The position numbers were made by a program, and so were the translations under genes. Below the pieces are notes generated by a model. That model was not told the DNA's origin and searched no databases. It worked only from the letters and a program-made list of their open reading frames with translations. DNA of 64,000 bases from VRUE01 sp963718755. GTDB lineage: Bacteria > Actinomycetota > Thermoleophilia > Solirubrobacterales > 70-9. The stretch is taken from positions 1,798,001 through 1,862,000 of the forward strand of contig OY970376.1 of assembly GCA_963718755.1 (NCBI GenBank), given 5' to 3'. Positions 16,265 to 24,218 of the stretch are shown piece after piece (position 1 is the stretch's first letter; the number at the start of each line of letters is the position of its first letter).

Positions 16265-18586
16265 GTGCGAATCGCCCTTGTCTCGCCATATTCCTGGAGC
16301 TATCAGGGCGGCGTAAACCGGCACGTCGAGGCACTCGCCGAGGAGTTTCTCGGCCGCGGCCATCACGTCCGTGTGCTCGCCCCCGTCGATCCCCCCGACC
16401 GGATCAGCCGGGCGCTGCACCGTGCGCCGGCCGAGGCCCGTGAGATCCCCGACTACCTCGTGCCGATGGGCCGCACGGCAGGTTTTGGGGCCAATGGGGC
16501 CGTCTCCAATCTCGCCCCATTCCCGGCCGGCGGCGTCGTCGCCCCGCGCCGTGAGCTTCGCCAGGGAAGCTACGACGTAGTCCATATCCACGAGCCGGTT
16601 GTTCCTCTGGTCGGTTGGAACGCAGCGCTTGGGACCCGCGCGCCGGCCGTCGGCACCTTCCACTCTTACTCGACCAAGGCACTCCCCAATCACATTGCCT
16701 CGGCACTGGGCGCGCGCAGAGTCTTCAACCGGCTCTCGGCACGGATCGCCGTCTCGGAGGCGGCAGCCTGGACCGGGCGCCGTTGGTTCGGTGGTAGCTA
16801 TGAGATCGTCCCGAACGGCGTTGACGTTACGGCTGCGCCGCAGGGACCGAAGCCGCCGAGCGACGAGCTGCGCCTCGTCTTCGTCGGCCGGCCCGAGGAG
16901 CGCAAGGGCCTGCCGGTGCTGCTGACCGCATTCGAAGCGCTGGTCGAGCATGTGCCCAGTCGCCTCACCGTGATCGGCGCCGGGCGCGAGGACGTGCTCC
17001 GCTATCTCGCCGATCCCGAGACGCTGCGCTGGATCGACGTGCGCGGCCGGGTCTCGGGGGGGGACCTCTGGGCGGCGCTCCACGAGGCCGACATGCTCTG
17101 CGCACCTTCGCTTTCGGGCGAGAGCTTCGGCATGGTCCTCACCGAGGCGTTTGCTGCGGGCACGCCGGCGATTGCCTCCGCCATCGCCGGCTACAGCGAC
17201 GTCGTCACAGACGGCGTCGACGGGGTGCTCGTTCCGCCCGGCGACCCGCAGCGTCTAGCCGAAGAGCTGCAGCGTGCCCACCACGAGCCCGAGCGCCTGG
17301 CCGCGATGGGCGCGGCGGCGCGGCAGAGCGCGCAGCGCTACGCCTGGCCGCGCGTTGCCGACCGCGTCAGCCAGGTCTATGAGCGGGCGATCGAGGTGCC
17401 GGCCCCGTCGGGGGCGCTCGAGCGGGCCGCGCACTGGACCGGAATTCGCCCCGCTGACGGCAGCCCGCCCAGCCCGCCGCGCCGCCTGCCCTCGCTCGAC
17501 CCGCCCCTGGCGCAGAGCGGCAGCCGCAAGCGGCGCGTGGCTCGCCGTGTGGGTCTCGGGGTCGCCGGCGTCCTCGGCGTCGGCCTGACCGCCATCGCCG
17601 CGCAGAAGATCGGCGTCGACAACGTGATCTCGAGCATCGTCCGCTCCGACCTCACCTGGGTCCTGGTTGCGTGCGCTCTGATGGCCGTCTCCCTCTTCTT
17701 CCGCGCTGCCTCCTGGTACGGAATCGTGCGCGCGGCCCTGCCCAACCGGCCGGTGCGCCGCCGCGACGTCACCTCGGCAACGATGATCGGCGTGCTGATG
17801 TCGGCGACGCTGCCGGCGCGCCTCGGCGAGCCGGCCCGCGCGATGACCTTGGCGCGGCGGATCGGGCGCATGCGCGAGACCTTCCCCGTGCTGCTTGGGA
17901 CCCTGGTCTCGCAGACGCTGCTCAACATCGTCGCCCTCGCCCTGCTGGGGGCGATCATCGTCTCCAGCACCGATCTCTTCCACTCCAGCACCGAGAAGCT
18001 CTTCTTCTTCAGCCTCGTCCCGCTCGCCCTGCTCGTCGTCGTCCTGATCGCTCCGACCCTGATGCGCCGCAACGGCAACGGCCGCTTCGCCCGCATCGGC
18101 GCCACCATGCACCGCGCCCTGCTGCAGGTTCGAGCGGGTCTGGCCGTGTTCCGCCAGCCCCGCTACGGCGCCGTCGCCAGCGCCGCCCAGCTCGGCGCCT
18201 GGGCGATCCAGCTGGCCGCCTGCGCGGCGCTGCTGGCGGCGCTCGGACTGCCCGGCGGCATCGGCGCCGCCGCCGCGGTCCTGTTCGCCGTCAACGTCAC
18301 CGCTGTCGTCCCGGCAACCCCCTCGAACATCGGCGTCTTCCAGCTCGCGGTGATCAGCGTCCTGCACACGGGCTGGGGGATAAGCACCGCCGATGCCCTT
18401 GCCTACGGCGTGATCCTGCAGGCGGTCGAGATCGCCACCGCTGTCGCCCTCGGCCTGCCGGCCCTCGTCCGCGAGGGGCTTACCTGGGGCGACCTGCGCG
18501 TCCAGGCCCTCTCCGCTTCGCCGGTCCGCCTCGATCCGCAGCCGCGCCGGCAACAGCGGGATAGCGGCGAACGCATCGGCGCTTAG
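16265..18586 (+). CDS. GT4 glycosyltransferase (PimA-like) fused to LPG-synthase/flippase-like membrane domain
   Basis: 773 aa, GTG start. Residues 1 to about 380 are a GT-B glycosyltransferase: SPYSWSYQGGVNRHVEAL at the N-terminus, HIHEPVVPLVGW, IVPNGVDV, and the ExxxxxxxE donor motif GESFGMVLTEAFAAG. The closest recognisable relatives are phosphatidylinositol mannosyltransferases. After a Pro-rich linker, residues about 430-745 form a UPF0104/lysylphosphatidylglycerol-synthase-like membrane domain (SATLPARLGEPARAMTL, VTAVVPATPSNIGVFQLA). The fusion suggests synthesis and translocation of a glycolipid by one polypeptide; this is inference. Confidence 0.88.
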   Translation: MRIALVSPYSWSYQGGVNRHVEALAEEFLGRGHHVRVLAPVDPPDRISRALHRAPAEAREIPDYLVPMGRTAGFGANGAVSNLAPFPAGGVVAPRRELRQGSYDVVHIHEPVVPLVGWNAALGTRAPAVGTFHSYSTKALPNHIASALGARRVFNRLSARIAVSEAAAWTGRRWFGGSYEIVPNGVDVTAAPQGPKPPSDELRLVFVGRPEERKGLPVLLTAFEALVEHVPSRLTVIGAGREDVLRYLADPETLRWIDVRGRVSGGDLWAALHEADMLCAPSLSGESFGMVLTEAFAAGTPAIASAIAGYSDVVTDGVDGVLVPPGDPQRLAEELQRAHHEPERLAAMGAAARQSAQRYAWPRVADRVSQVYERAIEVPAPSGALERAAHWTGIRPADGSPPSPPRRLPSLDPPLAQSGSRKRRVARRVGLGVAGVLGVGLTAIAAQKIGVDNVISSIVRSDLTWVLVACALMAVSLFFRAASWYGIVRAALPNRPVRRRDVTSATMIGVLMSATLPARLGEPARAMTLARRIGRMRETFPVLLGTLVSQTLLNIVALALLGAIIVSSTDLFHSSTEKLFFFSLVPLALLVVVLIAPTLMRRNGNGRFARIGATMHRALLQVRAGLAVFRQPRYGAVASAAQLGAWAIQLAACAALLAALGLPGGIGAAAAVLFAVNVTAVVPATPSNIGVFQLAVISVLHTGWGISTADALAYGVILQAVEIATAVALGLPALVREGLTWGDLRVQALSASPVRLDPQPRRQQRDSGERIGA

Positions 18587-18593
18587 CCCGCGC

Positions 18594-19832
18594 CTAGTCC
18601 TCTGAGCTGCGCGGCACCTTGCCCCCTTCGGCGCCCGGTTCCTGCGCCGGTCCCCGCGGGGAGGCGATGCCGAGCACCCGCATCGCCTTGAGGCCAAGGC
18701 CCAGCTTCTCGCGGCCCTCGGTCGCGGAGACGTCGTGGCCGCAGAGCTCGCGCACCCGCTCGAGCCGGTAGCGGATCGTGTGGCGGTGGGTGAAGAGCTG
18801 TTTCGCGGTGGCGGCGACGTTGCCGTCGTTGCCCAGGTAGGCCTCGACCGTGGCCACCAGCTCGGTCTCGTACTGGTCGTCGTAAGCCGCGAGCGGCTCG
18901 ATCGTCTCGGCGAAGAAGCGCTGCAGCTCGCCAGGGTCCTCGCTCATCGCCGGCAGCAGCAGCCGGTAGGCGCCGGTGTCCTCGAAGGCCAGCAGCGGCC
19001 GTTCCTCCGCTTCGCCGACGTTGACAGCGAGGCGGGCCTCGTTGCCGGCGCGGTAGAGGTCGACGGGGTCGGCGACGCGGCGGCTGGCGCCGATCGTCAG
19101 GTGGAAGCCGGCCAGTGCGTCCTCGAGCTCGCGGGAGAGGCCGGCGGCGGCGCGCTGCAGGCGCTGCTCGTCCTCGGCGGGGACGATCACGGCGATCTCT
19201 GTTGCCACCTCGCCCTGCTCGACCGCCGCGAGGGCACCCGGCGCAAGCGAGCGCAGCGTCCGCATCGCCAGCGTCAGCACGCGGGCACGCCACTCTCCAG
19301 TCTGGGCGGTCCTGGGCGCGGCGCGGAGGACGATTGCCCCGGCGCCCTTCTCGAGGTCGGTGCCAAGCTCGGCGGCACGGGCGGCGATGTCGCCGCGGTC
19401 GGTCACCTGGCGCGCCAAGACCGCGCCGACAAAGACGCCGGCCACCTCCTCGCTCTGCCAGTCGGGAGCGCGGGAGCGCTCCAGCTCCAGGGCCAGCAGC
19501 GTCGTCACCATGCGGGCGATGGCCGGGTCGGGCGGCACTTTGGCCCGGTAGCGCAGCTCGCCGACGGCGCTGTCGGCCACCCGCAGCTCAACCGCAGTCA
19601 CCCGCTCCCCACCCGCCAGCAGCTTCTCCTCCTGGTCGGGCGACGCACCCGCCACCGCCAGCACCGCCCCCGACCGCTCGATCAGAGCAACGCTAGCGTC
19701 CAGAACCCGCGCCGCCGCCCGCGCTACCGCAGGCAACCCAGCCCCCGACTCAACCGCCTCAGCTAACGCGTCAAGCGTCTCCTGATCAGCAGCCTTTGCA
19801 GGGGTTTTCGACCTTTTCTCGCTGGTGGACAT
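18594..19832 (-). CDS. PucR/CdaR-family transcriptional regulator
   Basis: 412 aa from the ATG at 19832 (MSTSEKRSKTPAKAA). The ATG at 19841 overlaps the candidate -10 box and is less likely. The C-terminal HTH is the PucR type (VAATAKQLFTHRHTIRYRLERVRELCG, about residues 340-365), preceded by a GGDEF-like fold region. Such proteins activate catabolic or sugar-diacid genes. It follows a 113-nt double-stem repeat in the same-strand gene run. Confidence 0.85.
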   Translation of the reverse strand: MSTSEKRSKTPAKAADQETLDALAEAVESGAGLPAVARAAARVLDASVALIERSGAVLAVAGASPDQEEKLLAGGERVTAVELRVADSAVGELRYRAKVPPDPAIARMVTTLLALELERSRAPDWQSEEVAGVFVGAVLARQVTDRGDIAARAAELGTDLEKGAGAIVLRAAPRTAQTGEWRARVLTLAMRTLRSLAPGALAAVEQGEVATEIAVIVPAEDEQRLQRAAAGLSRELEDALAGFHLTIGASRRVADPVDLYRAGNEARLAVNVGEAEERPLLAFEDTGAYRLLLPAMSEDPGELQRFFAETIEPLAAYDDQYETELVATVEAYLGNDGNVAATAKQLFTHRHTIRYRLERVRELCGHDVSATEGREKLGLGLKAMRVLGIASPRGPAQEPGAEGGKVPRSSED

Positions 19833-19839
19833 CTTGCCC

Positions 19840-19845
19840 ATTATC
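19840..19845 (-). promoter_or_regulatory. Candidate -10 box (GATAAT) for the PucR-type regulator
   Basis: On the minus strand GATAAT is followed by 7 nt and then the ATG at 19832, the leaderless geometry seen elsewhere. It also supports choosing the shorter start. Confidence 0.5.
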
Positions 19846-19860
19846 GCGAGCCTTCCATTC

Positions 19861-19973
19861 AGGGCCCGTCCGGTAGGGGTGGAGCGTCTTGTACTTTTTT
19901 TGCGGCGACTATCTCGGACGGCTGACAGCTGTCTTCAAAAAAAGTTAAGCGGAACCCCTGCCGGACGGGCCCT
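19861..19973. repeat. 113-nt double-stem element, copy 1
   Basis: Outer arms AGGGCCCGTCCGGTAGGGGT and ACCCCTGCCGGACGGGCCCT pair over 20 bp with one G-U. An inner stem CTTTTTTTG/CAAAAAAAG lies inside. Its last two bases belong to the stop codon of the small membrane protein gene (minus strand). Copy 2 at 50533-50643 is about 80% identical, with compensating changes in the inner stem. Confidence 0.93.
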
Positions 19974-20241
19974 AACCAAGAATTTCCGTGATGTCGTTGT
20001 AGTAATAGACGATCGCCAAACCGACGACGACGCCGGTGAGAACCAAGGCGACCAGAACGATCAAGGAGAGGAACCCCGCCGCCGCCTTCTCCCAGATGCG
20101 CCCAAAGGAACTGATCGCCGGGACGAAGATCAGGGTGACGAAGGCGACCAGGCTGATCAGCCCGGCGACGCCGAAGAGCACGTACTCATTTTCGATCTTC
20201 TCTATCGCCAGCGGCAGCAGGTGGACCATCTTCGCCCCCAT
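19972..20241 (-). CDS. Small two-helix membrane protein (89 aa)
   Basis: Starts MGAKMVHLLPLAIEKIE and contains two long hydrophobic helices (about residues 20-42 and 54-80). It overlaps the 3' end of the DedA-PAP2 gene by 56 nt in another frame; the ATG at 20229 would shorten the overlap. No family recognised. It is probably translationally coupled to the upstream lipid phosphatase-like gene. Its stop codon abuts a structured repeat. Confidence 0.65.
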   Translation of the reverse strand: MGAKMVHLLPLAIEKIENEYVLFGVAGLISLVAFVTLIFVPAISSFGRIWEKAAAGFLSLIVLVALVLTGVVVGLAIVYYYNDITEILG

Positions 20242-21715
20242 TCTGCCGAACCGTCGAGATGACCAGCGCGACCGCGGCGCAGAGGGAGAAGGCGGCGGCC
20301 CCCAGGGCCCAGCCGGCGTTGACGTCGCTCATGTAGTGGACGTCGAGATAGACCCGCGAAAGGCCGACCAGCGCGGTCAGGACGATCCCGCTCGTGATCA
20401 CCAGCGCACCGCGGGTCATCCCCGGCCGCAGTCGCATCACGATCGTCACCGCAAGCCAGACGTAGAAGGTCGAGTAAGCGGCGTGGCCGCTGGGAAAGGA
20501 CGAGCCCTCGGCGTCGACGAGGCCGCCCGCGGGGCGGGGACGGTCGACAGCGTCCTTGAGCTCGTGCACGCCGGCGTAGACGACCGCCAGGCCGACCACG
20601 AGCACCCCGACCTCGGCCCAGCGCCGGCGGATCGCGAGAACCAGGGCGCAGATCGCCCCCAGCGAGTAGACGAGCGCCGCCGATCCGAGCGCGGTGATTT
20701 CCTTGGCGAGGTCGACCAGCCAGCCGGTCCGCAGGCTCTCGACGAGGTCGATCGCGGTCTGGTCACCGGGGGTCGGACCGGCGTCGCCGCTGACAATCGA
20801 GGTGTAGCCGATGACGACGAAGCTGGCGACGGCGAGGATCGCCATCAGCGTGGTGAACTCGAGCCCGAAGGTGCCGCCCGGAGTGACCCGCGCCCAGAGG
20901 AAACGCAGTTGGGGCTGGAAGCGGCGTCCGAGGACGACCAGCCAGCGGGTTGCCCGTCGGTCCTCCATCCAGCGCACCGCCGCGCGCCGGTTCTCCGGCA
21001 CGCGAAGGCGACGGTAGATCATCACCGAGCCAACCGTGACGACGATCAGCGTCCCCAGCAGGAAGGCGCCGCGGCCGGCGTACTTGGCGGCGCTGTCGAT
21101 GCTGCGCGAGAAGATGTAGCCGATCAGGATGTGGGCGCTGGCCCAGAGCCCGGTGCCGAGGATGCTGTAGGGGACGAAGGAGCCGTAGCGCATCCCCGAG
21201 CTGCCGGCGACGAACGGCGCAAGGGCGCGGACGACGCCGATCCAGCGGCCGATGAAGATCGTCTTGCCGCCGTGGCGTGAGAAGTAGTCCTCGACCCACT
21301 CGAAGCGCTCGCGACTGATGCCGAAGCGCGGCCCGTTGCGGAGCACGAAGCCCCGGCCGAGGCGGCGGCCGACGAAGAAGCTGGTCGTGTCTCCGGCCCA
21401 GGCGGCGAACCAGGCGATCGCGATCAGGATGTAGATGTCGATCGCGCCCTGGCCGGCGACGGCGCCGCCGAAGAGCATCGTCGTCTCGCCCGGCACCACC
21501 AGTCCGACGAAGGCGCCGGTCTCGGCGAAGGCGAAGACGCCGACCAGGAGGTAGGTCCAGGCGCCGAGCGTGTTGGAGACGTCTTCCAGCAGGTTCTGGA
21601 GTTCGTCGTGGGGGATGACCCGGCTGATCAGGTAGTAGCCGGCAGCGATTGCGGCTGCGATCGCGATCAGCAGCAGACGGCGTTTGCGGCGGTCTTCGGG
21701 GAGCTCGAGTTTCAC
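20186..21715 (-). CDS. DedA (SNARE-associated) and PAP2 phosphatase fusion protein
   Basis: 509 aa, GTG start. Residues about 30-200 are a DedA/VTT domain (FAETGAFVGLVVPGET, FFVGRRLGRGF, GRWIGVVRALAPFVAGSSGM). Residues about 270-490 are a PAP2 phosphatase with all three motifs: KDAVDRPRP, PSGHA and SRVYLDVHYMSDV. The combination points to lipid phosphate (for example undecaprenyl diphosphate) recycling coupled to lipid transport. It belongs to the minus-strand run with ispE (isoprenoid precursor synthesis), consistent with polyprenyl metabolism. Confidence 0.92.
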   Translation of the reverse strand: MKLELPEDRRKRRLLLIAIAAAIAAGYYLISRVIPHDELQNLLEDVSNTLGAWTYLLVGVFAFAETGAFVGLVVPGETTMLFGGAVAGQGAIDIYILIAIAWFAAWAGDTTSFFVGRRLGRGFVLRNGPRFGISRERFEWVEDYFSRHGGKTIFIGRWIGVVRALAPFVAGSSGMRYGSFVPYSILGTGLWASAHILIGYIFSRSIDSAAKYAGRGAFLLGTLIVVTVGSVMIYRRLRVPENRRAAVRWMEDRRATRWLVVLGRRFQPQLRFLWARVTPGGTFGLEFTTLMAILAVASFVVIGYTSIVSGDAGPTPGDQTAIDLVESLRTGWLVDLAKEITALGSAALVYSLGAICALVLAIRRRWAEVGVLVVGLAVVYAGVHELKDAVDRPRPAGGLVDAEGSSFPSGHAAYSTFYVWLAVTIVMRLRPGMTRGALVITSGIVLTALVGLSRVYLDVHYMSDVNAGWALGAAAFSLCAAVALVISTVRQNGGEDGPPAAAGDREDRK

Positions 21716-21726
21716 TGGGCGCAGTC

Positions 21727-22578
21727 TTACGGGGCGCGGCCGGCCTCGCAGACGATCGCGTCCTCGCGGTCGATTTCGGCCGCGGCCGATTTTGCCTCGG
21801 CCAGGGTGGGGAAGAGGCCGAAGGCGGTCGGTCCCGAGCCGGTGAGCAGGACGAGGGGCGCGCCGGCCTCGCGCAGGGCGTCGAGCGCTCCGCCGATATC
21901 GGGCCGCAGCGAGCGCGCCGCCGGCTCGAGGTCGTTGGCGAGGAGCTCGGCGTAGTCGAGCGGTGAGTCCCCGGCGGCGGCCGCGTCGCGCAGGCGGGTC
22001 GCGAGCGAGTCGAGCTCCTCCTCGCTGTGGCCGAGGCCGAGCCGGTCGGCCTCGGCGAAGACCGCCGCGGTGCTGAGGCCGCCGCCGCTTGGCAGCAGGA
22101 TGACCGCATGGGGCGTCGGCGCGGGCAGCTTCTCGACCTTCTCGCCGGCGCCGCCAACCAGCGAGAACGCCGGGTCCAGCTGCGAGGGCACGTCGGCGCC
22201 CAGCTCAGCTGCAATCCCCGGCAGGTCCGGAGCCCGGCCGGCATCGCCCAGCGCGGGATCTCGCGAGAGGCCCAGCACGGCGGCGGCATCGGCGCTGCCG
22301 CCGCCGAGGCCGGCGGCGACCGGGATCCGCTTCTCGATCTCGATCCGCAGCGGTGGTGCTTCCCAGCCCGCTCGGCGCAGCTCTGCCAGCGCTCGCCCGG
22401 CGAGGTTCTCGCCCTCGACACCGGTGCAGATGACCTCATCTTTGTCTGATGCGGAAACCTCGATCGCGTCGGTCAGCGCCAGCGGCTCGAACAGCGAGCA
22501 AAGCGCGTGCAGGCCGTCGTCGCGGCGCGGCCCGAGGAAGAGGCAGAGGTTGAGCTTGGCGGGTGCCGCAAGCTTCAC
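21727..22578 (-). CDS. ispE: 4-diphosphocytidyl-2-C-methyl-D-erythritol kinase
   Basis: 283 aa, GTG start. GHMP-kinase motifs are PAKLNLCLFLG at the N-terminus and the ATP loop PVAAGLGGGSADAAAVL (about residue 90), with the C-terminal glycine motif LLTGSGPTAFGLF. It catalyses the ATP-dependent step of the MEP isoprenoid pathway. The arrangement rsmA-ispE is common in bacteria. A CCATATGG palindromic element fills the 51-nt gap to rsmA. Confidence 0.95.
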   Translation of the reverse strand: MKLAAPAKLNLCLFLGPRRDDGLHALCSLFEPLALTDAIEVSASDKDEVICTGVEGENLAGRALAELRRAGWEAPPLRIEIEKRIPVAAGLGGGSADAAAVLGLSRDPALGDAGRAPDLPGIAAELGADVPSQLDPAFSLVGGAGEKVEKLPAPTPHAVILLPSGGGLSTAAVFAEADRLGLGHSEEELDSLATRLRDAAAAGDSPLDYAELLANDLEPAARSLRPDIGGALDALREAGAPLVLLTGSGPTAFGLFPTLAEAKSAAAEIDREDAIVCEAGRAP

Positions 22579-22581
22579 GGG

Positions 22582-22631
22582 GACGTACCGCCGTTTCGCG
22601 GTCCATATGGGTGCATAAGTCGCGGCACGTC
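22582..22631. repeat. CCATATGG palindromic element, copy 2
   Basis: Ends GACGTACCGC and GCGGCACGTC pair with one mismatch around a CCATATGG core; the inner part is imperfect. It fills the rsmA-ispE gap, and its last two bases belong to the rsmA stop codon, the same placement as in the other two copies. Confidence 0.8.
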
Positions 22632-23385
22632 AGCGAAGGGTGCCGGCCAGGGCGGCGAGCTGGGCTGGGGTCAGCGACTCGGCACGGGCGTCCTCCGGCA
22701 GGCCGAGCTCGCGCAGGGCCGTGCGAGCGGGCTCGAACGATTCGGGGCGAGCGAGGGCGAGCGAGCGCGCCAGGGTCTTGCGGCGGTGGGCGAAGGCGGC
22801 GCGGACGAGATCGCGGGTGTCCGTGTCGGCCCCCGGCCCGGTGCGCCGCAGCCCGATCACGGCCGAGCCGACCCGGGGCGGCGGCCGGAAGACCGCCGGG
22901 TCGACCGTGCGCAGCATCTTCACCTCGCAGGCGAGCTGCACGAGCACGCTGGGCCCGCCGTACTCGCGCGTGCCGGCCTCGGCGCGCAGGCGGTCGGCGA
23001 TCTCGCGCTGCACCATCACCGTCCAGCGCCCCACCGAGGACAGCTCCTCGATCGTGCGGAGGATCAGCGGCGTTGCGATCGAGTAGGGGAGGTTGGAGAC
23101 GATCGCGGTCGGGGCCGGCTCCAGGGCGGTCAGGTTGAGCCTGAGCGCGTCGCCCCAGTGCAGATCGACGTTGGCGAGCGCGGCGATCGGCGCCAGCGCC
23201 GCTTCCAGCCCACGGTCGAGCTCAATCGCGTGGACATGCGCCGCCGCCGCGGCGAGGCGCTCGGTCAGCGGCCCTTCGCCGGCGCCGACCTCAAGCACGA
23301 CGCCGTCGGGCGAGAGCTCCGCGTCGCGCACGATTGCCTCCAGCAGGTTCGTGTCGGCGAGGAAGTTCTGCCCGAGCCTGACCAC
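22630..23385 (-). CDS. rsmA: 16S rRNA dimethyladenosine transferase
   Basis: 251 aa, GTG start. LGQNFLADTNLLEAI is the family N-terminus, LEVGAGEGPLTERL the SAM-binding motif I, and VSNLPYSIATPLIL the NLPY catalytic motif. It dimethylates two adjacent adenines near the 3' end of 16S rRNA. It follows tatD by 10 nt, and the tatD-rsmA-ispE order is widespread. Confidence 0.96.
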   Translation of the reverse strand: MVRLGQNFLADTNLLEAIVRDAELSPDGVVLEVGAGEGPLTERLAAAAAHVHAIELDRGLEAALAPIAALANVDLHWGDALRLNLTALEPAPTAIVSNLPYSIATPLILRTIEELSSVGRWTVMVQREIADRLRAEAGTREYGGPSVLVQLACEVKMLRTVDPAVFRPPPRVGSAVIGLRRTGPGADTDTRDLVRAAFAHRRKTLARSLALARPESFEPARTALRELGLPEDARAESLTPAQLAALAGTLR

Positions 23386-23395
23386 GCCTCTGTGC

Positions 23396-24163
23396 CTACC
23401 AGCCGAAGAGAGCGCGGGCGTTGGCCTCGACGATCTCCTCCAGCTGCTCGTAGGAGATGCCCCGCTGGGCGGCGACTACGCGGGCGGTGTCGACGACGTA
23501 GGCGGGTTCGTTGGGCTTGCCGCGCACGGTCTGCGGCGCCAGGTAGGGCGCGTCGGTCTCGACCAGGATCAGCTCACTCGGGAGCTGCCCCGCCGCCTCG
23601 CGCAGGTCATCGGAGGCCGGGTAGGTGGTGTGGCCGGCAAACGAGCAGTACCAGCCGCGCTCGGCCGCGTCGGCAGCGCGCCAGGGGGCGGAGAAGCAGT
23701 GCAGGATCACCGGTGTGTCGCCGGCCTGAGCGTCGAGGACTTCGAAGATCTCGTCGATGGCGGTGGTCTCGCCGTCCTTGTCGCGGCCGTGGACGACGAT
23801 CGGCAGGCCCTTGTCGCGGGCGATTGCAGCCTGTGCCTCGAAGGCCCGTCTCTGGTCCGCCGGGCTCGCCAGGTCACGGTAGTAGTCGATCCCAGTCTCG
23901 CCGATCGCTCGCACCTTCTCGTGCGTGGCGAGCTCCGCGATCCGCGCGGCTTCTGCGTCGTCGAACCCGCTCGCCTCGGTCGGGTGGCAGCCGACGCTGG
24001 CAAAGACCGTCTCGTGCCGCTCGGCGGCGCCGATCGCGGTCATGTTCTCCTCGCCGCCGAGACCGACGTTCAGCATCCGCTCGACGCCGGCCGCGAGGGC
24101 GTCGGCGACCAGCTCGGCCTCGGGACGCTCGCAGAGGAAGAGGTGCGTGTGGGAATCGATCAT
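23396..24163 (-). CDS. tatD: TatD-family metal-dependent DNase
   Basis: 255 aa from the ATG at 24163. The frame remains open further upstream, but MIDSHTHLFLC is the usual family start. Metal ligands are visible: HTH at the N-terminus, GETGIDYYRD, VHGRD, HCFS and ETDAPYLAPQ. Function is 3'-5' DNA exonuclease or quality control. It is first gene of the tatD-rsmA-ispE run and divergent from metH. Confidence 0.93.
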   Translation of the reverse strand: MIDSHTHLFLCERPEAELVADALAAGVERMLNVGLGGEENMTAIGAAERHETVFASVGCHPTEASGFDDAEAARIAELATHEKVRAIGETGIDYYRDLASPADQRRAFEAQAAIARDKGLPIVVHGRDKDGETTAIDEIFEVLDAQAGDTPVILHCFSAPWRAADAAERGWYCSFAGHTTYPASDDLREAAGQLPSELILVETDAPYLAPQTVRGKPNEPAYVVDTARVVAAQRGISYEQLEEIVEANARALFGW

Positions 24164-24203
24164 TCCTGGATTCCACACTATCCGCGCGCCGCGGCGGACC
24201 ATC

Positions 24204-24209
24204 TAACCT
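24204..24209 (+). promoter_or_regulatory. Candidate -10 box (TAACCT) upstream of metH
   Basis: TAACCT with 9 nt before the metH ATG. The 55-nt tatD-metH gap leaves no room for a cobalamin or SAM riboswitch. Confidence 0.4.
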
Positions 24210-24218
24210 CTTTTGACC

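Noticed and set aside
17255..18697. Minus-strand open frame opposite the GT4-flippase gene
   Set aside because: Gly/Arg/Asp-biased composition and no motif; antisense shadow.
24164..24218. Possible cobalamin or SAM riboswitch upstream of metH
   Set aside because: Only 55 nt separate tatD and metH, too short for either riboswitch, and the -10 box leaves at most a few nt of leader.
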